The notes under the pieces are model-generated. The model was not told where the DNA came from. It did not search any database and was given only the letters and a program-made list of their open reading frames with translations. The translations under genes and the position numbers were made by a program. This document shows positions 53,844 through 61,619 of a stretch of DNA of 64,000 bases, piece after piece. The DNA comes from Acidobacteriota bacterium (GTDB lineage: Bacteria > Acidobacteriota > Holophagae > Acanthopleuribacterales > Acanthopleuribacteraceae), in the NCBI GenBank assembly GCA_020637335.1, contig JACJWC010000005.1:193310-257309 (forward strand), given 5' to 3'. The number at the start of each line of letters is the position of its first letter. Within the stretch, counting starts at the first letter, position 1.

Positions 53844-54825
53844 CAGACATTTCTCCTGCGAATAGTTCTTTTATTGTTTTCGTGCTAGGAACTGCAATAT
53901 AGAATACGCGGCTTTTACCTATTGTTGCGCCACTTTTTTCCAAATATTTTCGAACATTCCCTTTCATATCATCGTATTGTTTTGCATAGTTGCCACTAAA
54001 GTGTTTTTCGTGAATATCTAAAGGCTGCTCGTCATCAACATCTAACTTTTCTTCATATAATTTTTCTGAGTACACAATAACACCCACAAACCTCTCACGT
54101 ATTTTTTCGTTTTGGATACTATACGGATCGAAATAATTTATTACTAAATCCCTCTCGTCTCCTTCAAGCGAATCTAGGTTACTCAGATCACGAACAATTC
54201 TATATTCATTAAGCTTATGCTTTCTATCTTCTTCGAACTTAGCAGCAGAATCTGCGTACTGCTTTGCTCCACTAATCGCTTCGCCAGTCATTTTTGATTC
54301 GAGGTAAAAAACAGTAAGAGTACTATCAGATTCAAATCGGGCATGTATGCCATCAAGCCCAAATACTGGCATTTCAGAATTTGTTTTTAATGCCATTTTT
54401 GCAGCTATTTGTGCTGCACTTAGATACTGCGATGCAACGCAAAAGGATATCAACTCCCCTACTTCAGAGTATCGATTCTCAGTCTGTAGACTCGGATTGG
54501 ACGCATTGTAGGCAATAAAAGACCTTCTTGCTTCGGAGAACAACTTCATATGCTGGCTAGTATCAAGAATATTCCCATTTAAATCATAAATTTTAGCCCG
54601 TTTTTTTGCAGGCAAAGAATAATTTATCAACTGGTGGAAAATCACTTCCACTAACTCATTTTCTGAAGGCCTATCTTCTTTAAACTTCAAATACAATAAA
54701 TCCACTTTTGGGGAATCGGATGCGTTCGACTCTACTGCCAGACCAACCTGATTATTAAAATCAGATTGAGTTATTAGCAATTTTGCAAGTGTGATGTTAT
54801 TGTTACTATCTTCCGCCAACTTCAA
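53827..54825 (-). CDS. hamA: Hachiman-like nuclease HamA (DUF1837)
   Basis: 332 residues. The central part matches the DUF1837/HamA domain: GELISFCVASQYLSAAQIAA, then PVFGLDGIHARF (Asp158) and VFYLESKM (Glu176, Lys178), which gives a PD-(D/E)XK-type active site. HamA is the DNA nuclease effector of Hachiman. The gene begins with TTG at 54825, forming a TTGA overlap with the HEPN gene, and its end overlaps hamB, so HEPN-hamA-hamB are translated in a chain. The N-terminal 100 residues are less conserved. Confidence 0.83.
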   Translation of the reverse strand: MKLAEDSNNNITLAKLLITQSDFNNQVGLAVESNASDSPKVDLLYLKFKEDRPSENELVEVIFHQLINYSLPAKKRAKIYDLNGNILDTSQHMKLFSEARRSFIAYNASNPSLQTENRYSEVGELISFCVASQYLSAAQIAAKMALKTNSEMPVFGLDGIHARFESDSTLTVFYLESKMTGEAISGAKQYADSAAKFEEDRKHKLNEYRIVRDLSNLDSLEGDERDLVINYFDPYSIQNEKIRERFVGVIVYSEKLYEEKLDVDDEQPLDIHEKHFSGNYAKQYDDMKGNVRKYLEKSGATIGKSRVFYIAVPSTKTIKELFAGEMSGEHVR

Positions 54826-55328
54826 TACCCTTGTACGTCTAGCTGAATATGTTGTTTTATAAATTCGTTCTCTTGAACAAAATTAGTCAATTGGTCTTGA
54901 AGATGGTATTGCCACTTCTCACCGTGAAATAGATTATTTCTCAGCCGATAAATAACAATTAGGCAACCAATTACCTTGACTAATTTTGATGCATCTTCGT
55001 TTCTTAAGGTTTCTAAAACTTCTTTTGTATTATTATGTACACCCAGATTTAATCCGTAATAATAATCAGTCACATCACCATCTTTTAAATAACGATTTCT
55101 TAAATATCTAACATACCACTCAACTTCTAATATTTCTAAACCACCCCGCTCTTCGAGTTGCTGCACATAGTTTCGAATTAGTGGCAAATCACAACGCCTA
55201 TTCATTATCTTTCCTTCAAAGAGATTCCAAAGAAATGAAAAATCATCAATTGCGTCTAGCTCGTCTTCTGTCAGCTTCGCAAAACCAGAAACCTTTATTG
55301 ACAACCATTCTAATGTTTCTGGAGTCAT
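54822..55328 (-). CDS. HEPN-domain protein linked to hamA
   Basis: 168 residues, predominantly helical and acidic. RLRNNLFHGEK contains R130-N-N-L-F-H135, the Rx4-6H motif of HEPN ribonucleases, with the polar residue after Arg that active members have. HEPN proteins often cleave RNA as toxins or effectors in phage defence. It begins nine bases after hsdS and ends overlapping hamA by four bases, so it belongs to the inserted module and not to the restriction genes. Whether it is part of the Hachiman machinery, an accessory toxin or a regulator is unknown. Confidence 0.75.
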   Translation of the reverse strand: MTPETLEWLSIKVSGFAKLTEDELDAIDDFSFLWNLFEGKIMNRRCDLPLIRNYVQQLEERGGLEILEVEWYVRYLRNRYLKDGDVTDYYYGLNLGVHNNTKEVLETLRNEDASKLVKVIGCLIVIYRLRNNLFHGEKWQYHLQDQLTNFVQENEFIKQHIQLDVQGY

Positions 55329-55337
55329 GATTACCTG

Positions 55338-56699
55338 CTATACCTTCCCTGAAAATGCTGATGCCAGTATTGATTGTCTATTTTTCTCTGCCTTAGAAAG
55401 CTGAATATCTAGCTCATTATTCAGCCTATCAATTCCATCGAACTTTTCTGAAACCAGTCGCTTTATTTCACTTTGCTCCTCAAATGGGGGTAATGTTATT
55501 TCAGTATTTTTGACATCCTGCTGATTAATGCTTGCTTGGTTTACCGCCCATTTTGCGTTTCGTATTAGCTTAGAACGCCCGAATTTTGATTGAATGTAAT
55601 AGTCAACGTATTCAGAACTAACATTTGACGATAGTTCCGATTTCATCATGTTTGATTCAAACAAACATGGGTCATAACCTTCTTTAACGACCATACATTT
55701 ACCCAAATGCGTTGGGCTATTAACACGATTAATAACCAAGTTCCCTTTTTGAAGGCTATACGTCTCAACCTCTGATTTGTTCGCGTTTACCTTTTGCAAA
55801 TTGTTATAGGGCCGAACATACCCGTCTTGAAAGTCATCAATACGAACTATCGGTACGCCACTTCCGTATTTTGTCTTTGGCAGATACAGCCCATTTTGTG
55901 GCCCATCTACAATTAATGAATCTAGAAAAACCCATTTCCAATTATCAGGTAAGTCTTCTAGTTCTGTCACATTCTCTGCTTGTACAGGAACTTTGTACTT
56001 CTCCTTCCACTTATCATCCTTAGGCATGTTGCCTTTGACTTTGAATTGTTCGAGTTGTTGTTCTTCCCATTTTTGTCGGCGTTCTTTGAGGATGCGTTCG
56101 AGTAATTGGGAGGCGGGTTCAAGCTTGTCTTTGTTTGCTTCCCGCCATTCTTTGGTGAGTTCGCCGGTGACAGCGGCTTTTAGGACGGATTGGCGGTATT
56201 GTTTGAGGAGTTGTTTGGCTTTTTTTAGGGCTTCGATGCCGGCGTCAATATGAGAGAAGAGTTCTTCGATTTTGGCGACGATGCGTTTTTGTTGTTCAAG
56301 TGGTGCCATGTTCACAGGGACTTTATATGCATCGTTCCTGTTTAAACTTGGAATCGCAGTTGATTTATCCAAGTGCCCTAGATTTAAGTGATTTAAATGA
56401 TAGTATAAATACTTGATGAAAATTCCTTTTGGTGGAACAAGGTAATACACCGTATCAATGGGCCAACATGGCTTATTGCTAATAAAAACGCTTCCTACAT
56501 TTCCTTTTCTGCCTACTATTAAGCATGGTTCTTTTACGTATGGTTCATTGTGCCATCCAACACAACCACTAGAACCGTAAACTTCAAATTCTCCTCCGGA
56601 AACTCTGTCCTTGGCCGTAAGCGATTTTCCGTATTCAAAATTAACTATTTCTCCAAGTGGGATAGTCTTCCATCCAGCTGATTTTTCTGTATCACTCAT
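55338..56699 (-). CDS. hsdS: Type I restriction-modification specificity subunit HsdS
   Basis: 453 residues with two target-recognition domains (residues 8-145 and about 235-425) separated by helical spacers that include IDAGIEALKKAKQLLKQYRQ and a second one near the C-terminus. HsdS sets the DNA recognition sequence of the HsdMRS complex. The ATG overlaps the hsdR stop (ATGA). The two recognition domains are AT-rich, whereas the central spacer is GC-rich like hsdR, which points to exchange of the recognition domains. Confidence 0.93.
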   Translation of the reverse strand: MSDTEKSAGWKTIPLGEIVNFEYGKSLTAKDRVSGGEFEVYGSSGCVGWHNEPYVKEPCLIVGRKGNVGSVFISNKPCWPIDTVYYLVPPKGIFIKYLYYHLNHLNLGHLDKSTAIPSLNRNDAYKVPVNMAPLEQQKRIVAKIEELFSHIDAGIEALKKAKQLLKQYRQSVLKAAVTGELTKEWREANKDKLEPASQLLERILKERRQKWEEQQLEQFKVKGNMPKDDKWKEKYKVPVQAENVTELEDLPDNWKWVFLDSLIVDGPQNGLYLPKTKYGSGVPIVRIDDFQDGYVRPYNNLQKVNANKSEVETYSLQKGNLVINRVNSPTHLGKCMVVKEGYDPCLFESNMMKSELSSNVSSEYVDYYIQSKFGRSKLIRNAKWAVNQASINQQDVKNTEITLPPFEEQSEIKRLVSEKFDGIDRLNNELDIQLSKAEKNRQSILASAFSGKV

Positions 56700-59476
56700 G
56701 CAATTAGGTATCCGTTCAGTTCTTGGATGAGGGGTTCGAGGTTTTTGCCGAACAATTCGCGGGCTTTCAACAAACCGCCCTCTTGATTAAAGGGGATGTA
56801 GTTGAAGTCGTCTACCGTCATTTCCGCGTTTTGGGCGATCTGGTCCTTGATTTTGTGCAGCCAGGCCAGCTGTTCGGGTTGAAACTCGCGGGCTTGTTGC
56901 TGGAGCCAGGCGTTGAAACGGGTGTTGACCAAGTCGCTGAAGGGTTCGAGCATGTCGCTCAAACCGGTTGAGAATCGGATCAGGCTGACCAGATTCGTCA
57001 ACAGCTCCTGGGTCGGCACTCCTTTGACCCGGTTCTTTTCCAATTGGTCGTAGGCTTTCCAGACTTCAATCGGGGCCAGATGGTAGGGCGGTTGACGCAT
57101 GACTTCGGCCAGCTTTTCGATTTGCTCGTAACTCAAGTGGCGCTTTTGGTAGGGCTGCTGGTAGATGAGTTGGATGGCATCGAGTTCATCCTTGTGGTCT
57201 TGAATAAATTGTTGCCAGTTTTGGATGAGGATTTCGGCTTTTTCTTCGTCGTAACCGGCACTGAGCAAGGTGTCGGCGCTGTCATCGATAAGTTGGTCGG
57301 TTTCTTTGCGGTAGGTTTCCAGGAGTTCGCGCAGGTCGGGGTTGTGGAAGGGTTTGACCAACGCATCGGCCTGGGGTTTAAACGCGGCCTGGATCTGTTT
57401 TTCGCTGGGTTCTTCGGTTTGGGCGTGGATTTTGGCAGCCTCGATCAGACGATCTTCGTTTGTGGCATGGATGAGGTCACCGGCGATGTGCGCCAACTGT
57501 TTTCCGGCCAGGTCCTGAATGTATTTGCGTTGCTGATCGTTGAGCTTGAGGTCGAGCCGGATCATGCGGTTACCGAGTGCGCGCAACGTATCGGAATGGC
57601 GATCGCCGCGTGCGACCTGTTCCATGAGCTTGGCGGTGGAGATACTGGGTTTGGTTTCCAAGGATTGGGTTTCGGTTTTGTCGGTTTCGGTAACCCCGAC
57701 ACAATCGACCAGGACGAAGCGGCTCTTGCCGGACGCATCGGGCGTGACTTTGTGTAATTCGTCGCGGCTGATGACGCGGGTGCCACGGCCCTTCATTTGT
57801 TCGTAATAGGCCTGGCTCTTGACGTCGCGCATGAACATGACACATTCCAGGGGTCGGATATCAGTTCCGGTGGCGATCATATCGACTGTGACGGCGATAC
57901 GATATTGCGGATCGGTGCGAAAGGCCTTGATGGCTTCTTCCGCTTCGCGTTTGCCGACTTTGTAGGTGATCTTCTTGCAGAAGGCGTTGCTTTCATCGAA
58001 GACTTCGCGCACGGCTTCGACAATGCGGTCGCAGTGGTCGTCGTCCTTAGCAAAGATCAGGGTTTTGGGCACCCATTCCATGGTGTCGCCATGCCAGGTT
58101 CGGTTGGGGAAACAGTCTTTCAGGCAACGGTCCTTGAAGGCCTGAATGATGGTTCGGATCTGGTTGGGGGCCAAGATACTTCGGTCGATTTGGGTGGCCA
58201 GCCATTCTTCCTGTTGGTCGAGGATTTCCAGGCGTTTTTGTTTGGTGAGCCGGTCGCGGATCTCGACGGCGGTGCCGGCCTCGATTTTGTTGCCCTGTTG
58301 GGTCATCTTGGTATTGATGCGGTAGATGTCGTAGCCGACATTGACCTTGTCGACAACGGCGTCCTCGTGGGTGTATTGGGAAACGAGGTTTTGGTGGAAA
58401 AAGCCAATCGTCTTTTTGGTGGGCGTGGCGGTGAGCCCGATCAGGAAGGCGTCGAAGTATTCCAAGACCTGGCGCCAGAGGTTGTAAATCGAGCGATGGC
58501 ATTCATCGACAATGATGACATCAAACATTTCGATGGGGATGTCCGGGTTGTAGCTGACCGGGCGCGGGCCTTGGTTAAACGGATTGGATTCCACATCAAA
58601 GCCGGATTGTTCATCGGCCTCATCGTCCAGCTCCTGGCCGGTCAATTGCGCGTACAAGCGCTGGATGGTGGAGATGGTGACTTTGGTGGCATCGGGGATG
58701 CCGGCTCGGCCGAGGATGTTGACGTTGTAGTGTTGGGTGAACTTGCGGCCATCGTGGGGGATGACGAACTGTTCGAACTCGTCCTTGGCGTTGGTGGCCA
58801 GGTTGCCGCGATCGACCAGGAAGAGCGCGCGTTTGATTTTGGCGAATTTGGCCAGGCGGTAGATTTGGGTGACGGCGGTGTAGGTTTTGCCGGATCCGGT
58901 CGCCATTTGGAGGAGAGCGCGGGGTTTCGCTTTGATCAGGCTGCGTTCGATGCCTTGGATCGCGTCGATTTGACAGCTACGCAGGTTGTGCGTGTCCAGG
59001 TTGGGCAATTGCTGCAGGCGGTAACGCAGGGTTTCGGGTTCCATCAGCCAGATTTTAAGCGTTTCTGGGCGGTGGAAGTGAAAGATTCGGCGGGAACGCG
59101 GGTGCGGGTCGCGTTGGTCGCGGAACTGGATTTCGTTGTTGGTCGCTTCATAGACGAACGGCAGCGGTTGGCCTGGGGGCGACCAGGTTTGCACGAATTG
59201 GGCATGGGCTGCGTAGCGGTCGGATTGTTCGGCGACCAGGCCGAGCGGTGTGCCTTCGCGTTTGGCTTCGATGATGCCGCATGCTTTGCCTTGGATGAAG
59301 AGCATATAGTCGGCGGGTCCGGTCCGGGTGTCCATTTCGCGCACGGCGATGCCGTTTGTGTCGGGTTGGCCGGCGCTGAGATCGAGGCGGGCTCGGTCCT
59401 GAAGGGTCCAGCCGGCGGCTTGCAGCTGTCTGTCGATTTCCGCGCGGGTCTGAATTTCATTTTTGTCGGGCGACAA
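56696..59476 (-). CDS. hsdR: Type I restriction enzyme HsdR
   Basis: 926 residues. The N-terminal nuclease shows PADYMLFIQGKACGIIEAKR (Asp56, Glu70, Lys72). The motor domain has QMATGSGKTYTA, motif II VDECH and LIGLTATPTK, and later AVTVDMIATGTDI and the motif VI region MKGRGTRVI. HsdR translocates and cuts unmethylated DNA. The TTG at 59476 is preferred, since GAGGAG stands seven bases upstream. First gene of the defence transcript, 4 bases overlapped with hsdS. A long open frame on the opposite strand is a shadow. Confidence 0.94.
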   Translation of the reverse strand: MSPDKNEIQTRAEIDRQLQAAGWTLQDRARLDLSAGQPDTNGIAVREMDTRTGPADYMLFIQGKACGIIEAKREGTPLGLVAEQSDRYAAHAQFVQTWSPPGQPLPFVYEATNNEIQFRDQRDPHPRSRRIFHFHRPETLKIWLMEPETLRYRLQQLPNLDTHNLRSCQIDAIQGIERSLIKAKPRALLQMATGSGKTYTAVTQIYRLAKFAKIKRALFLVDRGNLATNAKDEFEQFVIPHDGRKFTQHYNVNILGRAGIPDATKVTISTIQRLYAQLTGQELDDEADEQSGFDVESNPFNQGPRPVSYNPDIPIEMFDVIIVDECHRSIYNLWRQVLEYFDAFLIGLTATPTKKTIGFFHQNLVSQYTHEDAVVDKVNVGYDIYRINTKMTQQGNKIEAGTAVEIRDRLTKQKRLEILDQQEEWLATQIDRSILAPNQIRTIIQAFKDRCLKDCFPNRTWHGDTMEWVPKTLIFAKDDDHCDRIVEAVREVFDESNAFCKKITYKVGKREAEEAIKAFRTDPQYRIAVTVDMIATGTDIRPLECVMFMRDVKSQAYYEQMKGRGTRVISRDELHKVTPDASGKSRFVLVDCVGVTETDKTETQSLETKPSISTAKLMEQVARGDRHSDTLRALGNRMIRLDLKLNDQQRKYIQDLAGKQLAHIAGDLIHATNEDRLIEAAKIHAQTEEPSEKQIQAAFKPQADALVKPFHNPDLRELLETYRKETDQLIDDSADTLLSAGYDEEKAEILIQNWQQFIQDHKDELDAIQLIYQQPYQKRHLSYEQIEKLAEVMRQPPYHLAPIEVWKAYDQLEKNRVKGVPTQELLTNLVSLIRFSTGLSDMLEPFSDLVNTRFNAWLQQQAREFQPEQLAWLHKIKDQIAQNAEMTVDDFNYIPFNQEGGLLKARELFGKNLEPLIQELNGYLIA

Positions 59477-59713
59477 ACGGAAGCTCCTCTTTTTCGAGAA
59501 GGGGGGTATTTCCTTTATATCGCATCCGAGTCACGGTTTCATTAACAAAAATATTCAACAGAAGTGTAAAAGCCTGGATTTTGGTTGAGGTCGGGAGCAT
59601 TGCTTCACTTGGGAAGGGCTGTTTATCTGGGTTGAATCGAATTTCGATGCCCCAAAGATACTGATTGATGGATCGCTTCAGGTTAGGCATTGGTCTGATG
59701 ACGTGCGGATTCT

Positions 59714-59838
59714 GGTGTGGTTTCCACTTTGGTGGGCGTGGGTGTTGGGTAGGATTCGTCTGTTCCGGGTTGGCAACCCGGACCACGAGGGGCGACCGTT
59801 CAGCTGCGCTGATGGCAGGTTGGGGTTGAGTGGGGCGC
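59714..59838 (+). repeat. 125-base direct repeat, copy 1
   Basis: Starts GGTGTGGTTTCCACTT, contains the hairpin CCGGGTTGGCAACCCGG and ends GTGGGGCGC. Same length and about 85-90% similar, by eye, to 60110-60234. Confidence 0.75.
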
Positions 59839-59947
59839 ACTGGATTGGACCGTTCCGAATCGTTAATTTACCAGCCATCTGCGTTGATTGGGCCGTGCCG
59901 AATCATTGATTCAACAGACATGCTCGGCTGAGTGGGATGCCCCACGT

Positions 59948-59970
59948 GGCCCGGGTTGTTTACCCGGGTT
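59948..59970 (+). repeat. Short palindromic copy, CCGGGTTGTTTACCCGG
   Basis: GTGGCCCGGGTTGTTTACCC followed by GGG matches the left end of the elements at 45918 and 46920. Confidence 0.7.
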
Positions 59971-60109
59971 GACGAAAATTTCAATGCCCAAGGGGCATTG
60001 ATTGGGAACCAGTGCTAGGCGGCGCTTTGGCGTATTTTTCGATGCCGAGGAGGAGCTGATTGGGCTCCAGAGTTGGACGGTGCTATGGCCTAGGACCCCC
60101 TAACATCAT

Positions 60110-60234
60110 GGTGTGGTTTCCACTTGGGTGGGCGTGGGTATTGGGTAGGATTCGTCTGTTCCGGGTTGGCAACCCGGACCATGCGGGGCGGCTGTCCAGC
60201 TTCGCTGATGGCGGGCTGGGGTTAAGTGGGGCGC
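60110..60234 (+). repeat. 125-base direct repeat, copy 2
   Basis: Matches copy 1 from GGTGTGGTTTCCACTT to GTGGGGCGC, including the CCGGGTTGGCAACCCGG hairpin. A degenerate third piece appears near 61143-61190, and the hairpin recurs near 61257 as CCGGGTTGGCCACCCGG. Confidence 0.75.
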
Positions 60235-60260
60235 GTGGGTTTGGGGCGCACGCATGGAGG

Positions 60261-60833
60261 TTAGGAACCTGGGGGCCATTTGCAGTAGGTCCAGGGCCAG
60301 TCTTGCCAGTGGTGGACCAGGCCAGCTTTTAGCGGGTTTTGGATGGTGTAGTAAATGGTTTTTTGCCACTCGGATGTGGTGCGGATCATACGATCAAAGC
60401 TCTCGTCCTGCCAAAAGGGACCTTGCCGTTGGAGAACTTTGTTGGCATCCAAGGCCGTTTTGCGTTTTAGGGAATGCATGATGCCCGTTAGTGAGTCGTT
60501 CTGGAGCGGTCCTTTGGGGAAATCCCCTACCAGATGGCGGAACACAAGGTGCAGGTGGTTTGGCATGATGCAGAAGGCATGCAAATCAAAGACCTTGCCA
60601 TTGCGATAGTGCAGTGCATCCCAGACTAATTGCGCCACATGCGGATTCGCCAACCATTTCGGCCCAAGTCCTGAATGATGGAGTTGCTTCTCCCATTCAG
60701 AAAAGGAACGCCTCATCTTGGGTTGCGGAAGGGTCCCAGCTAATCTACAGGTAATAAAATAATCAGCGCCAGACAGAAGGTAATGGGGCAAGTTCCTTCT
60801 ATAGAAGTCTCGTTTGGTTAAGAAATCCATCAT
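60261..60833 (-). CDS. REP-associated tyrosine transposase (RayT-like)
   Basis: 190 residues of the Y1/IS200-like transposase fold. The HUH motif is in FCIMPNHLHLVF (His93, His95), and GPFWQDESFDRMIR and KTIYYTIQNPLKAGLV (catalytic Tyr161 or 162) are characteristic of the RAYT subgroup. These single-copy proteins act on REP palindromes with single-strand cleavage and are thought to spread them. Palindromic repeats lie on both sides here, which fits. The ATG at 60833 is followed by a second Met. Intact by inspection. Confidence 0.88.
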   Translation of the reverse strand: MMDFLTKRDFYRRNLPHYLLSGADYFITCRLAGTLPQPKMRRSFSEWEKQLHHSGLGPKWLANPHVAQLVWDALHYRNGKVFDLHAFCIMPNHLHLVFRHLVGDFPKGPLQNDSLTGIMHSLKRKTALDANKVLQRQGPFWQDESFDRMIRTTSEWQKTIYYTIQNPLKAGLVHHWQDWPWTYCKWPPGS

Positions 60834-61619
60834 TCAATTTTCAGCATTCTGTTTTTTACATTTTACTTCCACATATCTAGCATCTTCAAGCTGATTTTAT
60901 ATTTTTTTGTTTTTTTCAAAATTATAATTCAGATGCATATTTCGGGAATGTTGAGGTCCTGTGTGGAGTGGCCACCTGGACTGGGGTGGGATGAATCCAT
61001 CATTTGAAACGGAAGGTTCGCCTGAAGGAAATGCTTCACGTTGCCCATCGGTCAGGGTTTTGGTTGAGTGGGGGTCGACGCATTGATTGCGCAGGCAATT
61101 TCCCTGACTCTTGCCTCTTGAAACTAGTCTCTTGTCTGGGTCACGTGGGGCGGCGGTACAGCTTCGCTGGTGGACAGGTGAGGTTGAGGGAGACGCCTGG
61201 GTTTCGGGAGGTTCGCTGGGGTGGAGGGCTTGGGTTTTGTGGAGGGTTCTTTATCCCCGGGTTGGCCACCCGGAAAAAGCTCAAAACCTGAGGAATTTGG
61301 CCAAAATTGGGCGATTGGGCAGAGTTAGGGGCACGCGGGAACTCGTCGTTTTATTCAGATTAAGTTGTCGTATACAGGCAGCAGCCTAATAGCCTATTAA
61401 TCCTGAGGGTCCTTCATGGGGCCCGTCAATGGCCGCCCCGGAAATTAAAGGCTCCATCTTGATGGCTGGGGATTTGATGGGGTTATTTATATTTTTACGG
61501 GGGTGGTTTGAAACACAATCCTTACGACACACGTATCAGTACGGGCCATTCTTCCATTGTTCGGACACGATTCCGAATCCACGGCACGACACACCCACTA
61601 CACACACAAAGGAACACCG
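60834..61619. other. Gene-free region before the M13 peptidase
   Basis: No gene is supported in these 786 bases. The first 120 bases are AT-rich, probably the leader of the transposase gene. The middle (61140-61275) holds degenerate copies of the repeats found at 59714 and 60110. Short frames at 61004 and 61111 follow the repeat sequence and look non-coding. Confidence 0.6.

Larger units (their letters stand above)
59477..60260. other. Gene-free repeat region upstream of hsdR
   Basis: No gene is supported. It contains two 125-base direct repeats (59714-59838 and 60110-60234), a copy of the CCGGGTTGTTTACCCGG palindrome (59948-59970), and three loosely similar stretches near 59645, 59975 and 60035 that share a TTCGATGCCC ... 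CTGATTG pattern. These sit next to a REP-associated transposase gene. Confidence 0.65.

Noticed and set aside
57797..59545. Long open frame (582 codons) on the plus strand opposite hsdR
   Set aside because: It is antisense to a complete HsdR with all motifs, and its translation is the Gly/Asp/Phe-rich pattern expected from mirrored GC-rich codons.
59457..59840. 127-codon frame upstream of hsdR on the minus strand
   Set aside because: Its first half lies in the 125-base repeat and similar repeated stretches; only the last few codons overlap hsdR. No protein-like conservation seen.
61004..61389. Two short plus-strand frames before the M13 gene
   Set aside because: They follow degenerate repeat sequence, carry no ribosome site and have no plausible protein composition.
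45584..61619. Prophage or integrative element
   Set aside because: No integrase, structural phage gene, or tRNA-type attachment site was found; the only transposase is a RayT-like protein.
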